Source: Puniceicoccales bacterium (GTDB lineage Bacteria > Verrucomicrobiota > Verrucomicrobiia > Opitutales > UBA953). From it: a stretch of 12,405 nt of DNA. The notes under the pieces were generated by a model. That model made no database searches and was not told the origin of the DNA. It was given only the letters and a program-made list of their open reading frames with translations. This document shows, piece after piece, positions 7,041-12,405 of the stretch. Position 1 is the stretch's first letter. Each line of letters begins with the position of its first letter. Position numbers and translations under genes: made by a program. The stretch lies in contig JAITXH010000101.1 in NCBI GenBank assembly GCA_031284845.1, positions 1 through 12,405 on the forward strand. The letters run 5' to 3'.

Positions 7041-8075
7041 ATGCGCCGCATGTCTTACGCAATACCGACACAGCCCCGCGCCGTCCGCTACCATGCGACA
7101 GGGAAGCCGGAGGAAGTCCTCCACTTCGAGGCCCTGCCCTTCACTAGCCCCTGCGCCGACGATGAAGTCGTGGTGCTCCTCGAGATGGCCGTAGTCCACC
7201 CCTCGGATCTCGGTATGGTAGGCGGCACCTACGGGCGCCTCCGCACGCTGCCCGCCGTAGCGGGACGAGAAGGGACGGGGCGAGTGGCATTTGCCGGGGC
7301 GGCGGTGACGACTCTCAAGCCCGGTGACCGCGTGCGCATGCCTGAAGACGAGGGCGTGTGGCGCGAAGCAGTGATCGCCAAGGCCTCAGCGTTGCGCTCT
7401 GTGCCCACAGACATCCCGGCAGAGCAGGCATGCATGGCGTTTATCAACCCGCCGACCGCACTCCTCGTGCTGCAGGAGTTCGTGGCACTCCAACCCGGAG
7501 ATTGGATAATCCAAAACGCGGCAAATTCCGCCGTCGGCGAGTGCGTTATCCAACTCGCACGGGCACATGGCCTGCATACCGTCAATCTCGTGCGCTCATC
7601 AGAAAAACATGCCAGACACCTAAAAGCACTCGGAGCGGATCTGGTGCTGGCCGATGACAAAGACGCGCTCAAAGCCCTGGCCGGAGCACTACAGAGGCAG
7701 GCACCCCGACTCGCCTTGAACAGCGTGGGCGGGCCAAGCGCCATCACGCTCACACGCGCACTGGGCGACAACGGCGTGCTGGTCACCTTTGGCGGGATGA
7801 CGAGCGAGGCCATCCGTTTCCCCACCCGGGAATTTATTTTCAAAAACATCACCTACCGCGGGTTCTGGATGGATCGCTGGGCGCGCACCGCGAAGGCGGA
7901 GGCACTGCAAGGAGTGCTTGAAACGGTGTTTGCACGACTGCGCGACGGCTCGCTGCACATGGCCGTGGACAGCGTTTATCCTCTGGAAGATTTCGCAGCG
8001 GCACTGGCGCGCGCAGGTGCCTACGGGCGCAGCGGGAAGGTGCTCTTGCGCGGCCCCGGCGCAGTTCACACCTGA
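7041..8075 (+). CDS. 2-enoyl thioester reductase, MECR/Etr1-type (medium-chain dehydrogenase superfamily)
   Basis: A 344-residue zinc-independent medium-chain dehydrogenase/reductase. It matches the mitochondrial-type 2-enoyl thioester reductases (MECR, Etr1), which reduce trans-2-enoyl-ACP or -CoA with NADPH. Markers: VHPSDLGMVGGTYG (52-65), where Tyr64 corresponds to the family's catalytic tyrosine; PAVAGREGTGRV (71-82); INPPTALLVL (135-144); and the nucleotide-binding stretch QPGDWIIQNAANSAVGECVI (151-170), nearly diagnostic for this branch, followed by VNLVR. The GroES-like domain is about 1-130 and the Rossmann domain about 131-285. No structural-zinc cysteine cluster is seen. It is first in a run with fabZ and fabI, which points to fatty acid synthesis rather than xenobiotic reduction. 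The start may be 7041 or the in-frame ATG at 7050; both have C before the ATG. Confidence 0.9.
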   Translation: MRRMSYAIPTQPRAVRYHATGKPEEVLHFEALPFTSPCADDEVVVLLEMAVVHPSDLGMVGGTYGRLRTLPAVAGREGTGRVAFAGAAVTTLKPGDRVRMPEDEGVWREAVIAKASALRSVPTDIPAEQACMAFINPPTALLVLQEFVALQPGDWIIQNAANSAVGECVIQLARAHGLHTVNLVRSSEKHARHLKALGADLVLADDKDALKALAGALQRQAPRLALNSVGGPSAITLTRALGDNGVLVTFGGMTSEAIRFPTREFIFKNITYRGFWMDRWARTAKAEALQGVLETVFARLRDGSLHMAVDSVYPLEDFAAALARAGAYGRSGKVLLRGPGAVHT

Positions 8076-8135
8076 CCCGGCGAGGGGTTTCCCTTTTTGC
8101 TGGCAACACCATCCATCTTTCCTATCCATCTATTC

Positions 8136-8561
8136 ATGCAGCAGGAGATATTTAACACCATCCCACACCGTCCTCCATTTTTGTTCGTTGACGGCATTGT
8201 CGAGATGCGTGACGACAGCATCACATGCACGCGCACATTGCGTGCCGAGGAACCTTTTTACAAAGGACACTATCCGGGCAACCCGATCACGCCGGGAGTG
8301 CTGCTGTGCGAAGCCGTCTTCCAGACTGGAGCCATCTATTTGGTGAAAAAAATCGGCAATGCTGAAAACAAGACCCCGGTGCTTTGCCGCATCGAAGACG
8401 CCAAGTTCAAAAACATGGTCTTCCCCGGCGATACGCTCACCATCCAAGTGTCCATGCGCGAGCGCCTGCAGGACTTTCATTTCATGTCCGGGAAAGTGCT
8501 GAAAGACGGGAAAATCGTCCTGACCATCCGCTTCGCACTCGCGCTCATCACCGCTGCGTGA
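8136..8561 (+). CDS. fabZ: FabZ-type 3-hydroxyacyl-ACP dehydratase
   Basis: A 141-residue single hot-dog domain protein that dehydrates 3-hydroxyacyl-ACP to trans-2-enoyl-ACP in type II fatty acid synthesis. The N-terminal IPHRPPFLFVDGIVE (9-23) and the active-site helix GHYPGNPITPGVLLCEAVFQ (44-63) identify it. Catalytic His45 and Glu59 are 14 residues apart, as in FabZ. The start at 8136 (MQQEIF) places HRPPFLF at the usual distance; an in-frame ATG at 8097 would add 13 unlike residues. It lies 60 bases after the enoyl thioester reductase and 38 bases before fabI, so its product is the substrate of both neighbours. The 32 bases before the ATG contain no G. Many Verrucomicrobia and Bacteroidetes also carry an LpxC-FabZ fusion, so this could be a second copy; the fusion is not in view. 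Confidence 0.9.
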   Translation: MQQEIFNTIPHRPPFLFVDGIVEMRDDSITCTRTLRAEEPFYKGHYPGNPITPGVLLCEAVFQTGAIYLVKKIGNAENKTPVLCRIEDAKFKNMVFPGDTLTIQVSMRERLQDFHFMSGKVLKDGKIVLTIRFALALITAA

Positions 8562-8599
8562 TCCCCCCGTTCTCACCGCACCCCGTCCCCTTGCACCCC

Positions 8600-9397
8600 A
8601 TGGACTATCTTCAATTCGCCGGAAAAAAAATCCTCGTTACCGGAGTCGCCAACAAAAAATCCGTCGCATGGCATATCGCCCGAACGCTCGAGGCATGCGG
8701 TGCGACCGTCCTCTACAGCGTGCGCTCCAAAGCGCGGCGCGACTCGCTCGCCGAAGCACTCGCCGGCAAGCCCGTCTTCGTATGCGACGTGGAAGACGAG
8801 GCACAAACACGGCAACTGGCAGAACAAGTAAGCGCCGCACACGGAGCCATCCACGGCCTCGTCCACAGCATCGCATTTGCCAACTACAGCGAGGGCGTAA
8901 AACCATTTCACGAAACGCAACGTGCCGATTTTTTGCAGGCCACATCCATCTCCGCATTTTCCCTCGTCGAACTGGCGCGGGCATTCAAACCCCATCTGGC
9001 GGACGACGCCTCGGTGGTCGCCATCGGCATATCTTCCCAAGTGACGGCGGCCAATTACGGCTTCATGTCACCCGTCAAAGCGGCTCTGGAATCCATCGTG
9101 CGCTTCCTTGCGAAATCATTCAGCGCCGACACCCGGGTGCGCTTCAACACCGTCAACGCCGGGCCATTGAAGACCAGCGCCTCGGCAGGCATCCCCGGCT
9201 ACTTGGAAAATTATCTCTTCGCAGAACAACTTACCCTGCGCAAAAAAAATATCACAACCCAAGAAGTAGCCGACGTCGCCGTGTGGCTGCTCAGCCCACG
9301 CTCCAGCGGCATCAATGCGCAAGGCATCGTCGTGGACGCCGGGATGGGTTGGAACTATTTCGATGAGACCGTCGTAAAAGCCGCCACGCGGCTATAA
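8600..9397 (+). CDS. fabI: FabI-type enoyl-ACP reductase (short-chain dehydrogenase fold)
   Basis: A 265-residue enoyl-ACP reductase that performs the last step of the elongation cycle with NAD(P)H. FabI-specific marks: the cofactor loop GVANKKSVAWHIA (15-27), CDVEDEAQ (62-69), GLVHSIAFAN (86-95), SISAFSLVELARAF (116-129), the catalytic Tyr153-x6-Lys160 (NYGFMSPVKAALES) and the C-terminal INAQGIVVDAGMGW. One feature departs from E. coli FabI: the residue aligned with its second active-site Tyr146 is Gly143 or Ile144 here, not an aromatic. The start at 8600 matches the FabI N-terminus (YLQFAGKKILVTG); the longer in-frame start at 8384 lies inside fabZ and codes for an Arg/His-rich stretch foreign to the family. 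The leader is 31/38 pyrimidine with no Shine-Dalgarno motif. It ends 18 bases from the converging hemD. Confidence 0.92.
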   Translation: MDYLQFAGKKILVTGVANKKSVAWHIARTLEACGATVLYSVRSKARRDSLAEALAGKPVFVCDVEDEAQTRQLAEQVSAAHGAIHGLVHSIAFANYSEGVKPFHETQRADFLQATSISAFSLVELARAFKPHLADDASVVAIGISSQVTAANYGFMSPVKAALESIVRFLAKSFSADTRVRFNTVNAGPLKTSASAGIPGYLENYLFAEQLTLRKKNITTQEVADVAVWLLSPRSSGINAQGIVVDAGMGWNYFDETVVKAATRL

Positions 9398-9415
9398 GCC
9401 ACGTCCTGCTTTGCC

Positions 9416-10222
9416 TTACCCCACAGCGCGGACAACCGCCTCAGCAAGCGCTTCCGGAGACGGATTGTCGGCTTGGGCAGTCACCGGGATACCGTGCTCG
9501 CGCAGCGCCGACGCCGTGCTCGGGCCAATGGCTACGGCCTTCGGGTGGCGCGCCGTTTTCACCGGAGTCAACACCTTCGCCTGCGCCACAAAAGCGTCCA
9601 CAGCAGAAGCACTGGCAAAAACAATCGCATCCGCTCCCTGCCGGCGGAAAGTTTCCGTCGCGTCAAGTTGCCCGACATCATTCTCCATCGTAGCATAGAC
9701 CATGAGCGTCTGCACGATGGCGTGCGCCTTCCCTTCCAGCGTCTTTGCCAATGTCTCAGCGTTGCGGTTACCCGTGACGATGAGCACGCGCAAATGCGCC
9801 AAATCTTCCCCGGCAATCAATTCGCGGGCAAGCGCCTCAGCGGTAGCCTCATCAGGGAGTAAATCCACATTGAGGCGAAATTCGCGGACGGCTCCCGCTG
9901 TGGCATTGCCCACACAGGCGATGCGGCTCAACCCGATACCGCGGATGTCATTGAAGGTCTCGAAAAAGCGCTCAAAGAAACCACGCACCCCGTTGGCGCT
10001 CGTGAAAATAATCCAGTCAAACTGCCCCATCCCCGACCAGACATCGTCAAGCACTTCGGGGTCGGCAGTGTATTCCACATCTATGAGAGGAATCTCAAGC
10101 ACCACGGCACCAAGACCTTCAAGAGCCTCATGCAAGGCAGCACTTTGCCCCTCCGGGCGGGTAATTACGATGCGCTTCCCGTCCAGTGGACGGGCAGATG
10201 GTGATGCGGATGGGGAAGTCAT
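9416..10222 (-). CDS. hemD: Uroporphyrinogen-III synthase
   Basis: A 268-residue HemD, which cyclises hydroxymethylbilane to uroporphyrinogen III in tetrapyrrole (haem, sirohaem, cobalamin) synthesis. The two-lobed fold is visible: GKRIVITRPEGQSAALHEAL near the start, WIIFTSANGVRGFF, a middle IACVGNATAGAVREF, then HLRVLIVTGNRN, DAIVFASASAVDAFV and the closing KAVAIGPSTASALREHGI. Sequence conservation is low in this family; the TSANGV and IGPSTA elements are the best support. The frame is open to an ATG at 10273, which would add a hydrophobic 17-residue N-terminus (FAAFLLFLFP). I prefer 10222, because that extra stretch is simply the translation of a 22-base pyrimidine tract and HemD is cytosolic. 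No hemC or cobA is adjacent. It is divergent from thiH and convergent with fabI. Confidence 0.9.
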   Translation of the reverse strand: MTSPSASPSARPLDGKRIVITRPEGQSAALHEALEGLGAVVLEIPLIDVEYTADPEVLDDVWSGMGQFDWIIFTSANGVRGFFERFFETFNDIRGIGLSRIACVGNATAGAVREFRLNVDLLPDEATAEALARELIAGEDLAHLRVLIVTGNRNAETLAKTLEGKAHAIVQTLMVYATMENDVGQLDATETFRRQGADAIVFASASAVDAFVAQAKVLTPVKTARHPKAVAIGPSTASALREHGIPVTAQADNPSPEALAEAVVRAVG

Positions 10223-10362
10223 TGGAAAAAGGAAAAGGAGAAAGGCGGCAAAAACAAGCGTTTTAACCCGCATATTTCAGGAGAAACACAGATGGCGGGC
10301 GGCAAAAGATTGGACAAATGCGCCCGGATTCTCATGACACCACCAGATTCAGATCCCGCTTC
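10223..10362. promoter_or_regulatory. Divergent hemD/thiH promoter region with pyrimidine-tract leader of hemD
   Basis: The 140 bases hold both promoters. On the minus strand 10245-10224 is an unbroken 22-base pyrimidine tract ending two bases before the hemD ATG. The thiH side (10340-10362) ends CAGATCCCGCTTC before the ATG. I searched for a thiamin pyrophosphate riboswitch (CTGAGA and CTGATCTGG-like cores) and did not find one. No -35/-10 pair is convincing. Confidence 0.45.
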
Positions 10363-11508
10363 ATGTCCTTTCTCAAAACACTTGAGCGCCACCGTTGGGA
10401 CGACGTTCGCGCATCCATTCTTTCACACACCGCAGCCGATGTCGAACGTGCGCTCGGGCAAGCCGCCGCCGGGAGATGCTCGCTCGACGCACTGCAAGCG
10501 CTTCTTTCACCCGCCGCCACCCCTTATCTCGAACCCATGCTCAGGCTCGCCTGGCAAAAGACCCTCCAGCGCTTCGGACGCACCGTCCAGCTTTTTGCCC
10601 CGCTCTACGTTTCCAACGAATGCCACAACATCTGCTCCTATTGCGGGTTCAGCATGGAAAACAAAATCCCGAGGAAAATTCTCACCGACGCCGAATTGCT
10701 CCGGGAAGCAGGAGCCTTGAAAAAGTTGAACTTCGACCATGTCCTCGTCGTCTCCGGCGAATCTGCTCAAAAAGTAGGCATGCCCTATTTCGAGCACGCG
10801 CTGGCACTCCTGCGCCCGCACTTCGCCAACATCAGCCTGGAAGTGCAACCGCTCGACACCGCCGACTATGCGAAACTGCGCACTCTGGGTCTTTCCGCAG
10901 TCCTTGTCTATCAAGAGACTTATAACCGGGAAGACTACCACAGATACCACCTCAAAGGGCGCAAAGCGGACTTCGACTACCGCGTCGAGACTCCCGACAG
11001 GCTCGGCGAAGCAGGAGTCCACAAAATTGGTTTAGGGGCGCTTTACGGTCTGGAAGATTGGCGCGTGGACAGCTTTTTTGTCGCCCTGCACCTTGATTAC
11101 CTGGAGCACACTTACTGGCGCTCGCGCTACAGCATAGCCTTCCCGCGCTTGCGCCCGCACGCAGGCGGACTCGAGCCTAAAGTCGAGATGACCGACCACG
11201 ACCTCGCACAGGCCATTTGCGCGTTTCGTCTTTTCAGCAACGAAGTGGAGATTTCTTTGACGACACGCGAAGCGCCCCGGCTCCGGGACCATGCCATGCG
11301 TCTTGGCGTGACGACCATGAGTGCAGGAGCCAAGACCAACCCCGGAGGTTACTCCAATCCCGGACACCCCGACGGCAAAGACAGTTCGCTGGAACAATTT
11401 CACATGGCCGATGAGCGTTCACCGGAAGCTATCGCCGCCATGCTTCGCAGCCAAGGCTACGAGCCTGTCTGGAAAGACTGGGATCCCTGCTACGACATCG
11501 CAGTCTAA
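10363..11508 (+). CDS. thiH: 2-iminoacetate synthase (tyrosine lyase), radical SAM
   Basis: A 381-residue ThiH, which cleaves tyrosine with S-adenosylmethionine to give dehydroglycine (2-iminoacetate) and p-cresol for the thiazole ring of thiamin. The radical-SAM cluster motif is Cys87-x3-Cys91-x2-Cys94 in FAPLYVSNECHNICSYCGFS, the typical ThiH context. Further family marks are VVSGESAQKVG, LEVQPLDTADY, VYQETYNREDYHRYH, GLGALYGLEDWR, SRYSIAFPRLRPHAGG, MSAGAKTNPGGY and the conserved end WDPCYDIAV. An in-frame ATG at 10318 would add 15 residues unlike the family, so 10363 (MSFLKTLERHRWDDV) is chosen. thiS, thiG, thiE and thiF are not in this window, and no downstream gene follows on this strand for at least 890 bases. 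The oxygen-sensitive ThiH route suggests anaerobic or microaerobic ability, but does not prove it. Confidence 0.97.
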   Translation: MSFLKTLERHRWDDVRASILSHTAADVERALGQAAAGRCSLDALQALLSPAATPYLEPMLRLAWQKTLQRFGRTVQLFAPLYVSNECHNICSYCGFSMENKIPRKILTDAELLREAGALKKLNFDHVLVVSGESAQKVGMPYFEHALALLRPHFANISLEVQPLDTADYAKLRTLGLSAVLVYQETYNREDYHRYHLKGRKADFDYRVETPDRLGEAGVHKIGLGALYGLEDWRVDSFFVALHLDYLEHTYWRSRYSIAFPRLRPHAGGLEPKVEMTDHDLAQAICAFRLFSNEVEISLTTREAPRLRDHAMRLGVTTMSAGAKTNPGGYSNPGHPDGKDSSLEQFHMADERSPEAIAAMLRSQGYEPVWKDWDPCYDIAV

Positions 11509-11762
11509 GTCCGACTTTCGCTACTGGGGCGTTCTTCGGAGATGCGTTCCTTGATTTGCAATAAGTTGCACTCTAGAATTGCTTCTTTGTTATTTCGAGT
11601 GGAGCACAGTATCTTTTTCTTCTGAATCCCCAAACGGTGGAAAGTGTTAATAACCTCCGGTGAACGGCGAAGCGATGTAACTGGCGAATAGTCCACCCCT
11701 CGGGACATCGTCTCCGGAGCTGCCATCTCGCCCCAATGCCGATTAACGGTCAAAGCGAAGCC
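11509..11762. other. Intergenic region between thiH and the repeat protein gene
   Basis: These 254 bases separate two converging genes. Base composition is more A/T-rich than to the left. Only tiny dyads are present (AAGTCCGACTT just after the thiH stop, CTCCGGAG near 11710); neither has a following T-run, so I cannot assign a terminator. An 82-codon minus-strand frame (11505-11753) spans it, but its end overlaps thiH and I recognise nothing in it. No repeat borders or insertion-sequence ends were found. Confidence 0.5.
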
Positions 11763-12405
11763 CTATTTTCCAAAAACAAACTCAAATGGAGGCAGATTCC
11801 GTTCGTTCTCTTTCCACCAGAGGCGCAAAGCCTCGTCTGTCGGGAAATCGCCTGCCGCGTTTCTTTGCTTAAATTGTTGCCATGCTTCTTTGAGGAGAAC
11901 CATGGCGTTTTTCGCCTCCTCGCGAAGCTCATCGGGGAAAGACTCACTCGCTGAAACAGCTACGGCAAAAGAAATCAATTTCTGATTTTTATCCTGAAGG
12001 GAAAACCCCGGCCATGCGCCAACCACCGCATGGGCGAGCACCGTACAAATCCGTATATCCAACTCGGGGTGAAGAGAACACAGGGCGAGATGACGGAAAA
12101 ATTCCAAATTAAGCGGAATGCATTTAGCGGCCCCTTTCAGGACATCGCCCCATTTCGCTAGATCCTCAAATCGCTGCGCAGTGCCATAGTCATTTATCGC
12201 GTTAAACGCACCTTTTGCCAATTCAAGTTGGATTTCCGCGTACTGCGGGACTTCCGCTGAAACCATGTTGGCAGTAGATTTCAGGACATCGCCCCATTTC
12301 TCCAAATCCTCAAATCGCTGTGCAGCACCATCGTAGGCTATCGCGTTGACCGCACCTTTTGCCAATTCAAGTTGGATTTCCGCGTATTGCGAGACTTCTG
12401 CTGAA
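11763..12405 (-). CDS. Hypothetical alpha-helical repeat protein, N-terminus beyond window
   Basis: The minus-strand frame is open from the right edge to a TAG at 11763, giving 213 visible residues. Two tandem 48-residue repeats come first, with consensus SAEVxQYAEIQLELAKGAxNAI...AQRFEDLxKWGDVLK. Each looks like two amphipathic helices, as in an alpha-solenoid. A non-repeated C-terminal part of about 115 residues follows, with a hydrophobic segment (TVLAHAVVGAWPGF), a helical middle (EEAKNAMVLLKEAWQQFKQR) and a Trp/Glu-rich end (EALRLWWKENERNLPPFEFVFGK). No signal, transmembrane segment or catalytic motif is seen in this portion. I do not recognise the family; a protein-protein interaction scaffold is a guess. 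Earlier repeats probably lie upstream. The TTG at 12365 is inside a repeat unit and should not be taken as the start. The DNA is more A/T-rich than that of the core genes, which may indicate acquired DNA. Confidence 0.75.
   Translation of the reverse strand, partial: SAEVSQYAEIQLELAKGAVNAIAYDGAAQRFEDLEKWGDVLKSTANMVSAEVPQYAEIQLELAKGAFNAINDYGTAQRFEDLAKWGDVLKGAAKCIPLNLEFFRHLALCSLHPELDIRICTVLAHAVVGAWPGFSLQDKNQKLISFAVAVSASESFPDELREEAKNAMVLLKEAWQQFKQRNAAGDFPTDEALRLWWKENERNLPPFEFVFGK
12117..12404 (-). repeat. Two tandem 144-bp coding repeats
   Basis: Minus-strand units 12404-12261 and 12260-12117 align without gaps. By hand I count 117 identical bases of 144. From the second-unit TACGCG onward 36 consecutive bases are the same in both. 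Differences cluster at the second helix start and unit end. The unit is a whole number of codons (48), so copy number can change without a frameshift. The array probably continues past the window edge. Confidence 0.92.

Noticed and set aside
6964..7071. Longer start for the M3 peptidase at 7071
   Set aside because: Would overlap the divergent reductase start at 7041 and adds 36 residues with no family match; the ATG at 6963 begins the typical N-terminus.
8384..8599. Longer fabI start at 8384
   Set aside because: It overlaps fabZ in another frame and encodes an Arg/His-rich stretch unlike any FabI N-terminus.
10223..10273. Signal peptide on HemD
   Set aside because: The hydrophobic stretch comes from translating a pyrimidine tract upstream of the likely start; HemD enzymes act in the cytosol.
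10223..10362. TPP riboswitch before thiH
   Set aside because: The conserved core sequences were looked for and are absent, and the leader is short.
12117..12404. CRISPR or non-coding satellite array
   Set aside because: The units are contiguous without spacers, 144 bases long and keep an open frame, so they are coding tandem repeats.

Overview
The window looks like a mostly core-genome stretch from a GC-rich Gram-negative-type bacterium, most plausibly of the Verrucomicrobia (Opitutaceae-like). This placement is inferred from the rplY-pth-rpsF-ssb-rplI order, a secreted glycoside hydrolase family 2 enzyme, long tails on ribosomal proteins and start codons without Shine-Dalgarno motifs. No 16S or other marker gene is present to prove it.

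Layout. Positions 1-1538 (minus) hold the first ~512 codons of a secreted GH2 glycosidase that runs off the left edge. It is open to the edge on the minus strand and is overlain by long but meaningless opposite-strand frames. Positions 1539-1802 hold its leader, a strong rho-independent terminator (1681-1712) and a second, bulged hairpin (1745-1780). Positions 1803-4655 (minus) are an information-processing cluster, in transcription order rplY (L25/CTC), pth, rpsF, ssb, rplI. The pth stop and rpsF start overlap as ATGA, and rpsR, often found between ssb and rplI, is absent. Positions 4834-6963 (minus) encode an M3-family zinc oligopeptidase.

Divergent from it, 7041-9397 (plus) is a compact fatty-acid synthesis set: an MECR/Etr1-type 2-enoyl thioester reductase, a FabZ-type dehydratase and a FabI-type enoyl-ACP reductase. 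FabZ would make the trans-2-enoyl thioester that both reductases could use, so two enoyl reductases of unrelated fold sit in one apparent operon. hemD (uroporphyrinogen-III synthase, minus) converges on fabI with only 18 bases between them. Divergent from hemD is thiH (tyrosine lyase of thiazole synthesis, plus), without other thiamin genes in view. The right end, 11763-12405 (minus), is the C-terminal part of an unrecognised alpha-helical protein with 48-residue tandem repeats.

The most unusual window-wide signal is in the translation starts. None of the twelve assignable starts has a well-placed Shine-Dalgarno motif, ten of twelve have C at position -1 and none has G or T, and several leaders are nearly free of G. 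I see no CRISPR array, tRNA, rRNA, complete insertion sequence, phage gene or recognisable defence system. Apart from the points listed as findings this is ordinary housekeeping DNA.
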